A stretch of DNA of 64,000 nucleotides, from contig JAILXR010000001.1 of assembly GCA_050789445.1 (NCBI GenBank), positions 806,001 through 870,000 on the forward strand, written 5' to 3'. The stretch comes from JAWSVE01 sp050789445 (GTDB lineage Bacteria; Pseudomonadota; Gammaproteobacteria; Pseudomonadales; Cellvibrionaceae). The notes under the pieces were generated by a model. It did no database searches and was not told where the DNA came from. It saw nothing but the letters and a program-made list of their open reading frames with translations. Positions 27,321-37,003 of the stretch are shown one piece after another (positions within the stretch are counted from its first letter, which is position 1; each line of letters opens with the position of its first letter). The position numbers and the translations under genes are program-made.

Positions 27321-29339
27321 ATGATAAAACCTATAAATGCAGTTTTAGTTTGCCTCTTTTTATTTATACCAAAGGTTTTTGCTGAGGATTCAAACCAGGA
27401 TCTAAAAGCTGAACACTTTCAGGTGAAGTGGAAACCTAATTCCGCAATACCGGCTGCGGCTGTGTATTCCAATGATCCCTCGAAGATAAAATACAATCGA
27501 AGTCGCTCTAATACCCTTAGTTATCAAGTTGAAGTCAGAGGGCGGTGCCCTAATTTAACGGCAAAACTAACAGCATTTCGATTGCGAATTAATAATAAAA
27601 CCATTCTTGATGTTCCTGTGTCTGGCAATAATCGAAGCTTGACTGGTAACAATGGGAAAAAATGGGAAGCTAAAGATATCAATGTGAATTTACCCGGTGA
27701 TTCGATACCAGCCATTCAAGCTTGTCAGACATTAGCGGTAGAAAAGTTACAGACTCAAAGTCATGACCAAGTATTTAATGAAAATTTTACCACTGGTGCA
27801 TTTGGTTCAGGTGTTGATGTAGAAGTTTATTACCACTGTGAAGGTGGCGTGGGTTTTATCGAACCTATTTATGACACTACAGAGCTTCCTCTGAAAGCGT
27901 TGTGTGAAGCAACGGGTTATGAATCAAAATTATTTGTATCAGACTCGACTGTCAATTTACAACCTATTACTGGGCAAGATGGTACGTGTAAATTAAAAAT
28001 TGATGGGGAATTTCAAACAAGCTATGAATTGTATTCGCTACGAACCAATCAATCTACTGTCGATCTAAAATATCGATTTAAATATAACGGCAGCAATGGA
28101 AGTGTAGCTTATAGTCAATGGTGGAATAAAACAGCAAACCCGATTAATGGTGGATTGTTTGTATTTGATTATACAGATAGATTACCTACAAGCATTAATG
28201 GTGGGAGCATAATACTGGAAGTGGAATCAAGCGGTGAAACGTATAGCAGTAGACCTAGGTCGCTCAATATTGATTGTGAAGATGCGATACCGTTGCAAAC
28301 TCCACAAACTCTTGATTTAAATTTAAGTGTATTACCAGATAGAGCTGACAACGTTTATGTTAACGGGCAAAACTGTCCAACACATGCTTTTATAACCGGT
28401 AGCGTCAATGCGGGCTATCCAATTAACGGCAAAATGATAATTCTTGGTTCAACACTTACTGATCTTTATCCGCAGCCAATAAATTTGACTGCAGGAAGTC
28501 AGGCGACGCAACAAAGAAGAGTAAAGCTAAATTGGCCATCAGTAGGAACTACCTTATCACTGAATGGTGCGGCTCCATCAAACACTTTAAAAAAACAAAC
28601 TTTAAATTACGGATTGCGAATTACTAATTCAAGTAATACCGTTGTTAAAACATTAGCTAAAAAACCTTTTGTTATCAGTTGTGAACATCCCAGTGTAAAT
28701 CCATCGCTAATTGGGCCTGGTGCAGTATCAATGACACCTGACCATACGGGTGGAGGAGGTGCACCAACATCACTTTCTGATAATTCAGCGCCTAGGCAAA
28801 GTAATGGAAACAATAGATCCGTAAGGGAAGCAGGCTTACGCTCTGACGGTGAGCTAGTACAAGCGATTCGATTACCTCAAGCGCCGTCTCGCTTGAATAG
28901 CCAATCGCAAAATAATAACAACCCTCCAAGTCTAGTGCCACCGGTGCCAGTTCCTTATCCTAGTAGCAGTGGCGGCCAGCAGAATCAAAGCAGATCTATA
29001 CCGTTACAAGAAGCCACTATTGGTAATATTCGTACAGAACAGCTTAATAATGGTGTATCAAATTCTCATGATCGAATGGCCAACCAAGAAACAAGTCATC
29101 AAAATAGTTTGCAATCGCAAAGAATAATGGCGCCAATAAATTCTAAGCCTACTTTATATAAAGGTAATCTTGGAGATGCTTGTAATTTTCGGCTTTTCCC
29201 AAAGAACGCCATTATTATGCAATTGAATACACAAAAAGCAGTTGAGTGTACTCGCAATAAAGTGAGTGAAAGTCGAAATAGGGCACCGCAAGTACTCTGG
29301 AAAAATGGAGATCCAGTGTACCCATCTATTGGACGATAA
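27321..29339 (+). CDS. Unrecognised secreted protein with Ser/Asn/Gln/Pro-rich tail
   Basis: The 672-residue protein has a signal peptide (about 1-21, cleavage near FAED). The next 440 residues alternate strand-forming segments and carry several cysteines, such as RGRCPNL, ACQTL, YHCEG, KALCEA, GTCKLK, DCED, QNCP and SCEHP. This suggests two or three repeated disulfide-bonded beta-sandwich modules of about 130-150 residues. Residues about 470-640 are low complexity (Gly, Ser, Asn, Gln, Pro). A last cysteine-containing segment (GDACNFRLFPKNAIIMQLN, then VECTRN) closes the protein. I do not recognise a family. It is followed 95 bases later by another small secreted protein, perhaps a partner. 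Both are inserted between icd and cspD, which are neighbours in related genomes. Confidence 0.72.
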   Translation: MIKPINAVLVCLFLFIPKVFAEDSNQDLKAEHFQVKWKPNSAIPAAAVYSNDPSKIKYNRSRSNTLSYQVEVRGRCPNLTAKLTAFRLRINNKTILDVPVSGNNRSLTGNNGKKWEAKDINVNLPGDSIPAIQACQTLAVEKLQTQSHDQVFNENFTTGAFGSGVDVEVYYHCEGGVGFIEPIYDTTELPLKALCEATGYESKLFVSDSTVNLQPITGQDGTCKLKIDGEFQTSYELYSLRTNQSTVDLKYRFKYNGSNGSVAYSQWWNKTANPINGGLFVFDYTDRLPTSINGGSIILEVESSGETYSSRPRSLNIDCEDAIPLQTPQTLDLNLSVLPDRADNVYVNGQNCPTHAFITGSVNAGYPINGKMIILGSTLTDLYPQPINLTAGSQATQQRRVKLNWPSVGTTLSLNGAAPSNTLKKQTLNYGLRITNSSNTVVKTLAKKPFVISCEHPSVNPSLIGPGAVSMTPDHTGGGGAPTSLSDNSAPRQSNGNNRSVREAGLRSDGELVQAIRLPQAPSRLNSQSQNNNNPPSLVPPVPVPYPSSSGGQQNQSRSIPLQEATIGNIRTEQLNNGVSNSHDRMANQETSHQNSLQSQRIMAPINSKPTLYKGNLGDACNFRLFPKNAIIMQLNTQKAVECTRNKVSESRNRAPQVLWKNGDPVYPSIGR

Positions 29340-29434
29340 TAGTTCTTGGTTTCAAGTAATAAATGAACCTAATAATGATTTAAAGCGACGTATGAATAAC
29401 ATCAAATTTTAATAATTTTTAAGAGGATAATTTA

Positions 29435-29989
29435 ATGATTAAACTAAAAACTTGGTTAAATGTAATCGCGCTATCGATGAGAAATGTAAAGCTGAAAAAT
29501 CTTGGTGTTGCGAGCTGCATGATAGCTTTAGTCGCGAGTGGTCAAGTATCTGCGGGTGACTCTATTTCGATTACTTGTGGAAACGGAAAGATTGTTAAGG
29601 TCGAAAAAACTAATTACAAGCGAGGCAGCGATGCGAGGCATTGTGCTCGAGCCGGACATCCTGTGCCGATGAAAAAAATTGGTAGTAGAAAAGCCGTTAA
29701 TAATAATCTTTCAGCGCCAAATGATAACGGAGTTAACAAAAGCTTGTTGTTACCTGCTGTACAGGCAGCAAGTGACAAAAGCCCGCGTCAGCCGACAAAG
29801 ATTAAACCGGTGAATGGAAAACTAGGCACCTTACCTTCTCAAGCTGCAGATACGACTTGCAGTGGAGTCAATTCGTGTAACGATATGATTGCTACATGCG
29901 CATCTCTAGGAGGTAACTCGACGGCAACTAGCTATGATCCTGATACCGGCGCCCCAAATGGCGCAACCTGTTACAGTCCATCAAACTAA
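29435..29989 (+). CDS. Unrecognised small secreted cysteine-containing protein
   Basis: The 184-residue protein has a hydrophobic signal sequence ending near VSAGDS (about residue 41). An internal Met at 29477 would give a more ordinary signal peptide, but AGAGGATAATTTA before 29435 is a good ribosome site. The mature part has a short N-terminal cysteine unit (ITCGNGKIVKVEKTNYKRG then HCARAGHPVP), a basic and proline-rich middle, and a C-terminal unit with four or five cysteines (TTCSGVNSCNDMIATCASLG then ATCYSPSN). No family recognised. It probably belongs with the preceding secreted protein. Confidence 0.68.
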   Translation: MIKLKTWLNVIALSMRNVKLKNLGVASCMIALVASGQVSAGDSISITCGNGKIVKVEKTNYKRGSDARHCARAGHPVPMKKIGSRKAVNNNLSAPNDNGVNKSLLLPAVQAASDKSPRQPTKIKPVNGKLGTLPSQAADTTCSGVNSCNDMIATCASLGGNSTATSYDPDTGAPNGATCYSPSN

Positions 29990-30177
29990 AATGGGTGCAT
30001 TTCCATAGAGTAGTGTGTTGCGAGGATATATAACACTTTATTTTCTTGAATTGGCTTGCAAAGACGCGAGCCTGGTTATTGGTATGGCTCAAGAGAGGGC
30101 ATCAAAACCGGCTTAATTGAATTGGTTACAGCAAATAATTAAGACGTCACGTGGTTAAATGACAATCCGCCCATCTA

Positions 30178-30468
30178 TTAAGAATAAGCTTCAAGATCTG
30201 TATCGACTGATTTCACACTTGCGGAAGCAATCGGAGCTGAACGAGTAGCCTCAACTGGTTTCAAATCGGGGGCTCGTATATTCGTTGCATGCAAGCCCTT
30301 GTCTCCTTCTGAAATGTCAAAAGAGACAACCTGCCCAGATTTAAGAGTTTTGTATCCGTCCATTTCAATAGAGCTGTAATGAGCAAATAAATCGACATTC
30401 TCTGTATCTGGGAGGATAAAACCGTACCCTTTTGCATTATTAAACCACTTAACTGTACCAGTAGGCAT
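30178..30468 (-). CDS. cspD: Cold shock-like protein CspD
   Basis: The 96-residue protein has a complete cold-shock domain: GTVKWFNNAKGYGFI holds RNP1 and VDLFAHYSS holds RNP2. A short alanine/serine-rich tail follows from about 70. In E. coli CspD binds single-stranded DNA and blocks replication in stationary phase. It lies divergent to clpS exactly as in E. coli and Pseudomonas, which supports the cspD name over other csp paralogs. Confidence 0.93.
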   Translation of the reverse strand: MPTGTVKWFNNAKGYGFILPDTENVDLFAHYSSIEMDGYKTLKSGQVVSFDISEGDKGLHATNIRAPDLKPVEATRSAPIASASVKSVDTDLEAYS

Positions 30469-30772
30469 GAGCTGATCCCTGTTGTTAGTCTAGGTTTTGT
30501 TTGATGAGGTTGTTTTTGTGGTTGCACCATCTCTCATTTTTATATTTTCCAGATCTTATGTTTTCTGGGTTCTAAGATGATTAATTTTTAATAACCATGA
30601 GAAACTAAAATGAAATATCGTAAATCTATTCCGAAAAGCTATAAGATTATTCCCGTTTTAGCGAAAGGAAAAGCTTATGTCAAGTATTTAGTGGTCCGAC
30701 TTTTCCGATTTTGACACCTTTTATCTGTTATTATTAAAAACTAATTTTTCACAAGAAATGTAATGAATATCG
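30469..30772. other. Divergent promoter region between cspD and clpS
   Basis: In 304 bases there is the long leader expected for cspD and a good candidate promoter for clpS (listed separately). No reading frame or RNA gene of note is visible. Confidence 0.5.
30711..30739 (+). promoter_or_regulatory. Predicted sigma-70 promoter of clpS-clpA
   Basis: A perfect -35 box TTGACA at 30711-30716 is followed, at 15-17 bases, by AT-rich -10 candidates (TATTAA at 30732 or TTAAAA at 30734). It is about 35 bases upstream of the clpS start. Confidence 0.45.
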
Positions 30773-31153
30773 ATGAGTAAACTACGAAAACTTGAACTAA
30801 GATTAAATAAAGACCCCGAGCGAAACCTGCCTGGATTTGACGATGATGGTGATATTGCCGTTCAGGAAGAAAAGCCTCGACTTAAACGGCCACCGATGTA
30901 CAAAGTAATTATGTTGGATGATGATTACACGCCGATGGAGTTTGTTGTCGAAGTTTTAGAAACTTTTTTTGCGTTAGGTCGAGAACAAGCGACTAAAATC
31001 ATGCTCCAAGTTCATACGCAAGGAAAAGCCGTTTGTGGTGTATTTACAAGGGACATTGCTGAAACAAAGGCCGCACAAGTCAATCAATATGCTAGAGAAA
31101 ATCAGCATCCATTGTTGTGTGAGATTGAAGCGTCAGAAGATGATGATAGTTAA
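30773..31153 (+). CDS. clpS: ATP-dependent Clp protease adaptor ClpS
   Basis: The 126-residue adaptor binds N-degron substrates and hands them to ClpA. The family core KVIMLDDDYTPMEFVVEVLE (about 44-63) and the C-terminal CEIEASEDD are present. An extended charged N-terminus of about 40 residues is usual. It is followed by clpA 67 bases later. Bpt and Aat, encoded 3 kb away, make the N-degrons this protein reads. Confidence 0.96.
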   Translation: MSKLRKLELRLNKDPERNLPGFDDDGDIAVQEEKPRLKRPPMYKVIMLDDDYTPMEFVVEVLETFFALGREQATKIMLQVHTQGKAVCGVFTRDIAETKAAQVNQYARENQHPLLCEIEASEDDDS

Positions 31154-31220
31154 ATTTCATTTGTGTGATTACGTTAGTGCAATGAGAACTGATAATTCGA
31201 GCAATAAGTGAGGTAGTAAC

Positions 31221-33518
31221 ATGTTAAGCAAGGATTTAGAGGTTACCTTAAATCATGCGTTTAAAGGGGCACGCTCCAAGCGGCATGAATTTATGACTGT
31301 AGAGCACTTGTTGTTAGCACTTATCGAGAATGAATCAGCAGCTCGTGTTTTAAGGGCATGTGGTGCTGATCTTTCAAATTTACGGACTGATCTCGTTGAG
31401 TTTGTAGATTCAACGACGCCACTGATACCTGAGAACGATACCGAGAGAGAAACCCAGCCAACGTTAGGTTTTCAACGTGTATTACAGCGTGCTGTTTTTC
31501 ATGTTCAATCATCAGGTAAAAACGAAGTTACTGGCGCGAATGTTTTAGTTGCAATTTTTAGCGAGCAAGAAAGCCAAGCGGTTTTTTATTTAAAGCAACA
31601 AAGTATCGCTCGAATCGATGTTGTGAATTTTATTACTCATGGAATTTCAAAAGTTGCAGGTCATTCTTCCGATGGATCTGATTCAGGAGCTCCGGAACAA
31701 AATGAAGAAGAAGGGCTACAAAGTGGAGAAGGCGCAGCTCCAAATCCATTAGAGTCTTATGCGACTAATCTTAACGAAGAAGCAATGAATGGTCGTGTTG
31801 ATCCGTTAGTGGGTCGTGAATATGAAGTAGAACGTGTCTGTCAAATTTTATCTCGCCGTAGAAAAAACAATCCATTGTTAGTGGGAGAGGCCGGCGTAGG
31901 TAAAACAGCAATCGCAGAAGGTTTAGCAAAAAGAATTGTTGATGGTGACGTTCCTGAAGTTTTAAAAACAAGCGTTGTCTATTCGTTAGATTTGGGTTCT
32001 TTATTAGCAGGTACAAAATATCGTGGTGATTTTGAAAAACGCTTCAAGGGATTGCTTGCTCAACTCAAAAAAGAAGATAATTCAATTTTATTTATAGATG
32101 AAATACATACTATTATTGGTGCAGGTGCTGCCTCTGGCGGTGTTATGGATGCGTCTAATTTATTAAAACCTTTATTAACTTCTGGCGAACTACGTTGCAT
32201 GGGTTCTACAACTTTCCAAGAATTTCGAGGGGTGTTTGAAAAAGATCGTGCACTTGCTCGTCGTTTTCAAAAAGTCGATGTCAACGAACCAAGTGCTGAT
32301 GAAGCCTATCAAATTTTAAAAGGTTTAAAGTCTCGTTTCGAGTCGCATCATAATTTACGCTACAGTGATGCCGCCTTACGTGCGGCAGCAGATTTATCAT
32401 CAAAATATATTAACGATCGTTATCTCCCTGATAAAGCGATAGATGTAATTGATGAAGCTGGAGCTTACCAGCAGTTGCAGGTAAAAAGTAAACGTAAAAA
32501 ATTATTAGGCGTCAGTGATGTTGAAAACATTATTGCAAAAATCGCTGGCATTCCGCCTAAAAGTGTTTCTACTTCCGATAAAGAATTGCTTCAAAAACTT
32601 GATTCAACATTGAAGATGACTGTTTTCGGACAAAATGAAGCTATTGATGTATTGGCAACTGCAATTAAGTTATCAAGAGCCGGTTTAGGTGCTGACCAAA
32701 AACCTATTGGATCTTTTTTGTTTGCTGGTCCGACAGGTGTTGGTAAAACTGAATTATGTAAACAGCTTGCATCTGCAATGGGTATTGAATCGATTCGTTT
32801 TGATATGTCCGAATATATGGAGCGCCACACTGTCTCGCGTTTGATTGGTGCGCCTCCAGGGTATGTAGGTTTTGATCAAGGTGGATTATTAACTGAAGCC
32901 GTTACAAAAAATCCACACTGTGTCGTAATTTTAGATGAAATAGAAAAGGCACACCCTGAAGTTTTTAATATTTTATTACAAGTGATGGATCATGGAACGC
33001 TGACAGATAACAACGGGAGAAAAGCTGATTTTAGAAATGTTGTTTTGATTATGACAACTAATGCAGGTGCGGAAATTGTGAGCCGTCGTTCTATTGGCTT
33101 TACTGAGCAAGATCATTCTACTGATGGAATGGAAGCAATTAATCGATTGTTCACACCAGAATTTAGAAATCGATTAGATGCGATCATTCAATTCAATAGC
33201 CTTTCTACGGAAGTTATTAAAACGGTTGTCGATAAGTTCTTGGTAGAGTTACAGGCGCAACTGGATGATAAACATGTTCAAATTGAAGTTGATGATGCTG
33301 CTCGTGAATGGCTTGCAGAAAAAGGCTACGACGAAGCAATGGGTGCAAGACCTATGGCAAGAACTATTCAAGAAAACTTGAAAAAGCCATTAGCTGAAGC
33401 GGTATTGTTTGGCGATCTATCTGAAAATGGTGGTGAAGTACTTGTGACAGTTAAAAAAGGTGAGTTGTGTTTGGATATTAAAGCGGGTCTTAAAAAACTA
33501 GCGAAAGCAAAAGCTTGA
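31221..33518 (+). CDS. clpA: ATP-dependent Clp protease ATP-binding subunit ClpA
   Basis: This hexameric AAA+ unfoldase feeds ClpP. The 765 residues match ClpA: a Clp N-domain (about 1-145), Walker A GEAGVGKT at 222-229 (D1), Walker A GPTGVGKT at 503-510 (D2) and the ClpA C-terminal domain. It is cotranscribed with clpS and ends at a bidirectional terminator against infA. clpP is not in the window. Confidence 0.97.
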   Translation: MLSKDLEVTLNHAFKGARSKRHEFMTVEHLLLALIENESAARVLRACGADLSNLRTDLVEFVDSTTPLIPENDTERETQPTLGFQRVLQRAVFHVQSSGKNEVTGANVLVAIFSEQESQAVFYLKQQSIARIDVVNFITHGISKVAGHSSDGSDSGAPEQNEEEGLQSGEGAAPNPLESYATNLNEEAMNGRVDPLVGREYEVERVCQILSRRRKNNPLLVGEAGVGKTAIAEGLAKRIVDGDVPEVLKTSVVYSLDLGSLLAGTKYRGDFEKRFKGLLAQLKKEDNSILFIDEIHTIIGAGAASGGVMDASNLLKPLLTSGELRCMGSTTFQEFRGVFEKDRALARRFQKVDVNEPSADEAYQILKGLKSRFESHHNLRYSDAALRAAADLSSKYINDRYLPDKAIDVIDEAGAYQQLQVKSKRKKLLGVSDVENIIAKIAGIPPKSVSTSDKELLQKLDSTLKMTVFGQNEAIDVLATAIKLSRAGLGADQKPIGSFLFAGPTGVGKTELCKQLASAMGIESIRFDMSEYMERHTVSRLIGAPPGYVGFDQGGLLTEAVTKNPHCVVILDEIEKAHPEVFNILLQVMDHGTLTDNNGRKADFRNVVLIMTTNAGAEIVSRRSIGFTEQDHSTDGMEAINRLFTPEFRNRLDAIIQFNSLSTEVIKTVVDKFLVELQAQLDDKHVQIEVDDAAREWLAEKGYDEAMGARPMARTIQENLKKPLAEAVLFGDLSENGGEVLVTVKKGELCLDIKAGLKKLAKAKA

Positions 33519-33573
33519 TATTAAAAAACGATCAGATAGATAAGTAGTTTCTTAAAAGAAAGAGACCCAAAAT

Positions 33574-33608
33574 AAAAAAGCGTGTTCTCATAAGAGCACG
33601 CTTTTTTT
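33574..33608. terminator. Bidirectional rho-independent terminator between clpA and infA
   Basis: A-run, stem GCGTG..CTC / GAGCACGC with a small bulge and loop ATAA, then T-run. It can end clpA and, from the other side, infA transcripts. Confidence 0.8.
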
Positions 33609-33693
33609 ATGTTTGGTTTTTTGGGGCTAGAACTTTGAATCTGAGCTTTGAACTAAGTTCTTATCAATGAGAATAAGGCAGCTAAGGTGTATT

Positions 33694-33912
33694 TTATCGG
33701 GCTCGATAAGTGATGCGACCTTTAGATAGGTCATAAGGCGTCATTTCAACTTTGACTTTATCGCCAGTTAAAATTCGAATATAGTTTTTGCGCATTTTTC
33801 CAGATATGTGGGCAATCACAACGTGATCGTTTTCCAACTTAACGCGAAAAGTGGTATTTGGAAGAGTTTCAATAACTTCGCCTTCCAGTTCTATTTGATC
33901 TTCTTTCGACAT
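33694..33912 (-). CDS. infA: Translation initiation factor IF-1
   Basis: The 72-residue protein MSKEDQIELEGEVIETLPNT... ends in SKGRITYRAR, the standard IF-1 OB-fold. The ATG at 33912 is chosen although the frame stays open for 81 codons further upstream, because IF-1 is always about 72 residues. It is the last gene of the trxB-aat-bpt-infA minus-strand group, 256 bases after bpt, so it probably has its own promoter. Confidence 0.97.
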   Translation of the reverse strand: MSKEDQIELEGEVIETLPNTTFRVKLENDHVVIAHISGKMRKNYIRILTGDKVKVEMTPYDLSKGRITYRAR

Positions 33913-34168
33913 AAAACAGCAAATCTCCAATGATTTTATGCTCAAAACTGATGATTTAAGTCCTATCACAATATAGATGATTATCTTATGAAATAGGGTG
34001 GTTTTAAGCAGCGGTGAATTGTGCACTAATTGACACGGACTTCCAAGGTAAAAGCCTGTAAAAACACCAATAAAACGCTGTATAGGCGCCATCTGAGCCC
34101 GAAATTGCAGTTTAGAGGGTTTCACAAAGGATTTTGGATCGCGTTTTATGGGCACTCATACTGTAAAA

Positions 34169-34876
34169 TTAGAGCAGTAAACGCCATCGCTTTTCTACAA
34201 GGAGTTCGAGAGGTCGATATTCGGATTTGTAGGCCATTTTTTGCGACTCTTTGATCCAGTACCCTAGGTAGAGATACTTTAAATTTAACTCTTGAGCGAG
34301 TTGAATTTGGCTTAGGATACCGAAAACGCCTAAACTACGTTTTGGGTAATCAGGATCAAAATAGGTGTAAACTGCTGATAAGCCGTCATCGAGCTTGTCA
34401 CAAACCATTACTCCAATTAACTTTTCATCAAGTCGCATCTCTACAAAGCGTGTAATACCCCATTCTTTCGTCAAGAAACCTGAAAATTGTTCACGAGAGG
34501 GGGGGTACATATCACCATCTTTGTGTCGCGCACTGATATATCGTTCATAAAGCAGGTAATATTCCTCGGAATCACCACCTTCAACATAAGCAATGACAAG
34601 ATCGGCATTTGCCTTCATGCATCTTTTTTGACGGCGATTAGGTAAGAACAAGCTGACAGGTATCCGAACAGGGATACAGGCATTACAGTTTTCGCAATTT
34701 GGGCGATAGACGTGTGAGCCGCTTCGTCTAAAGCCCATGGCCGATAATTGCTGGTAAAGCTCTTTGTCGATGACCTCTTCAGGGTCAATGAAGACTGTTG
34801 TTGCCTCTTTCTCAGGTAGGTAGCTACATTCATGAGGGTGAGTAGCAAAGAGTTTTATGTGCGATAGAGAGGTCAA
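34169..34876 (-). CDS. bpt: Aspartate/glutamate leucyltransferase Bpt
   Basis: Adds leucine from Leu-tRNA to proteins with N-terminal Asp or Glu, making substrates for ClpS. The 235 residues contain the cysteine pair region CENCNACIPVRIPV and the DPDYPKRSLGVFGILSQIQ stretch of the ATE C-terminal domain. It follows aat with a 10-base gap, the Pseudomonas-type order aat-bpt-infA. Confidence 0.93.
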   Translation of the reverse strand: MTSLSHIKLFATHPHECSYLPEKEATTVFIDPEEVIDKELYQQLSAMGFRRSGSHVYRPNCENCNACIPVRIPVSLFLPNRRQKRCMKANADLVIAYVEGGDSEEYYLLYERYISARHKDGDMYPPSREQFSGFLTKEWGITRFVEMRLDEKLIGVMVCDKLDDGLSAVYTYFDPDYPKRSLGVFGILSQIQLAQELNLKYLYLGYWIKESQKMAYKSEYRPLELLVEKRWRLLL

Positions 34877-34886
34877 AGTCCCGCCT

Positions 34887-35609
34887 TTATGGGTTATTAC
34901 TAGCCGTTAAGAGCCATTTTTTTGGATACAATCGACTTTCATTTTCTTCTGTAATTGATTGATTTAAAAGTGATTTGAATTCTATTCTAGAAACTACTTT
35001 AGCTCCCATTGATTTGAGATGCTCAGTTTCCATCTGGCAATCAATAACACGATAGCCTCTATGGGACAAATCTTGTGAGAGTGCGATTAGAGCAATTTTA
35101 GAGGCATTACTTACTTCTGAAAACATCGATTCTCCAAAAAAAGCAGCTCCAATAGCGATACCATAAAGCCCACCAACCAGTTTTGAACCTTTCCAAACTT
35201 CAATAGAATGAGCATAGCCAAGATCGTGAAGGTTTATGTAAGCCTCAACCATCTCATCAATGATCCATGTTCCACGTTGGCCCTCTCTTTTGATATCGCT
35301 ACAGGCGCAAATCACATCTTCAAATGCTAAATCAGCAGTAACCCGAAATTCACCCTTGCGTAGTATTTTAGTCATTGATTTTGAAATATGGATTTCGTCT
35401 GGGACTAAAACTAAGCGGGGATCAGGACTCCACCACAAAATAGGTTGGTCGTCTTCGTACCAAGGGAAGATACCTCTACGGTAAGCTTCTACTAATCTTT
35501 GCGCAGATAGGTCTCCACCAGCGGCAAGTAGCCCATTTGGGTCTTGAAGTGCATTTTCAATGGGAGGGAATTCAAGCGTACTTTGATTAAGCCAAGGTAA
35601 TTGAGTCAT
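34887..35609 (-). CDS. aat: Leucyl/phenylalanyl-tRNA--protein transferase
   Basis: Transfers Leu or Phe from tRNA to proteins with N-terminal Lys or Arg, marking them for ClpS/ClpAP. The 240 residues carry YRRGIFPWYEDDQPILWWSPDPR (about 43-65) and GGLYGIAIGAAFFGESMFS, both family hallmarks. Cotranscribed with bpt. Confidence 0.95.
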   Translation of the reverse strand: MTQLPWLNQSTLEFPPIENALQDPNGLLAAGGDLSAQRLVEAYRRGIFPWYEDDQPILWWSPDPRLVLVPDEIHISKSMTKILRKGEFRVTADLAFEDVICACSDIKREGQRGTWIIDEMVEAYINLHDLGYAHSIEVWKGSKLVGGLYGIAIGAAFFGESMFSEVSNASKIALIALSQDLSHRGYRVIDCQMETEHLKSMGAKVVSRIEFKSLLNQSITEENESRLYPKKWLLTASNNP

Positions 35610-35699
35610 AACCTAGCTCGCTTGAGGGGAATAAAAGAGAAAAGGAATGGGGCAGCCAGATCAATTTGATTGAAATAAGCTGCCATCTTAAAGAGAGTT

Positions 35700-36647
35700 C
35701 TATTGATTATCTAAATATTTTTCAGCATCAAGTGCAGCCATACAGCCAGCTCCAGCCGAAGTGATTGCTTGTCGATAAATATGATCCGCAACATCACCAG
35801 CAGCATATACGCCCTCAATACTTGTTGCAGTCGCATTGCCTTCAGTGCCACTGTGGATTTTGATGTAGCCGCCATTCATATCAAGCTGGCCGTCAAAAAT
35901 ACCAGTGTTTGGTTTATGGCCAATGGCCACAAATACACCTTGGAGATCATGCTTGGTTACTTCACCGGTTTCAGTATGTTTCACATTGATGCCTGTCACA
36001 CCTGCATCATCACCAACAACTTCTTCCAGAGTATGATTCCAAAGCATAGTGACATTGCCATTTTTAGCTTTTTCTAAAAGCCGATCTTGAAGAATTTTTT
36101 CAGAACGCAATGAATCACGACGATGAACGACAATAACTTCACTTGCAATATTGGAGAGATAAAGCGCTTCTTCTACAGCAGTATTACCACCGCCAATAAC
36201 AGCTACTTTCTGCCCTCGATAAAAGAAACCGTCGCATGTGGCGCAGGCACTAACGCCTCGACCCATAAAGGCTTCTTCTGAAGGTAAGCCTAAATATTGA
36301 GCAGAAGCACCTGTCGCGATAATCAGCGAATCACAAGTATACGTACTTGATCCTGTTAGCGTGAAAGGGCGCTTCGATAGGTCACAGCTTTCGATGTGAT
36401 CAAAAACAATTTCAGTTTCAAATCGCTCAGCATGCTCTTGCATTTGCACCATGAGGTCTGGACCTTGAAGCTCAGCAATGCCACCAGGCCAATTTTCCAC
36501 TTCTGTAGTGGTTGTTAACTGTCCACCTTGCTGCATACCAGTGATGACAACAGGAGATAGGTTGGCGCGAGCAGCGTAAACTGCTGCTGTATAACCTGCT
36601 GGGCCCGATCCTAGAATAATTAATTTGTGGTGAATTGCATCGCTCAT
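35700..36647 (-). CDS. trxB: Thioredoxin-disulfide reductase
   Basis: This NADPH-dependent flavoenzyme reduces thioredoxin in the cytoplasm. The 315 residues contain the FAD fold GSGPAG at 13-18, the redox centre CATC at 135-138 and the NADPH-binding GGGNTAVEEA. It is divergent from ftsK, as in Pseudomonas. The lrp gene found between them in E. coli is absent. Confidence 0.97.
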   Translation of the reverse strand: MSDAIHHKLIILGSGPAGYTAAVYAARANLSPVVITGMQQGGQLTTTTEVENWPGGIAELQGPDLMVQMQEHAERFETEIVFDHIESCDLSKRPFTLTGSSTYTCDSLIIATGASAQYLGLPSEEAFMGRGVSACATCDGFFYRGQKVAVIGGGNTAVEEALYLSNIASEVIVVHRRDSLRSEKILQDRLLEKAKNGNVTMLWNHTLEEVVGDDAGVTGINVKHTETGEVTKHDLQGVFVAIGHKPNTGIFDGQLDMNGGYIKIHSGTEGNATATSIEGVYAAGDVADHIYRQAITSAGAGCMAALDAEKYLDNQ

Positions 36648-37003
36648 GAATGTTGTCCTAAGAGTTATCCTTGATAATTTAACTAATTGGCTAATGCCAC
36701 GCCTATTAGACTACAAGATAAGCTCGACGGCTAATTGTCTAGGCTAATAATTACTATTGCTTTTATTAATCTGAAATCAAATTCCGATAAATTTCAGCCA
36801 GAGTGACACTAAAACATCCGCCTGTTAGCACTCGCTAACGTGAAGAAGCTGATAGATCACTACAAAAAACGATTTGAATTTTGTGCTGGATATCGCCTAG
36901 TAAATTAGCTGATGTGCATTACAATAGCGCGTAGCTATTTATAGTTCTAATTAATACATAAAAAAGCTCTGCTAAATCTTCCAAGAGCTTTCAAGGAATT
37001 CTT
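36648..37003. other. Divergent promoter region between trxB and ftsK
   Basis: The 356 bases hold the promoters of trxB and ftsK. I see no reading frame, RNA gene or strong hairpin. Confidence 0.5.

Noticed and set aside
30261..30530. 89-codon minus-strand frame over cspD
   Set aside because: Shadow of cspD in another frame; the cold-shock motifs are in the 30178-30468 frame.
33913..34155. N-terminal extension of infA to 153 residues
   Set aside because: IF-1 is about 72 residues in all bacteria; the extra 81 codons lie in the bpt-infA gap and look non-coding.
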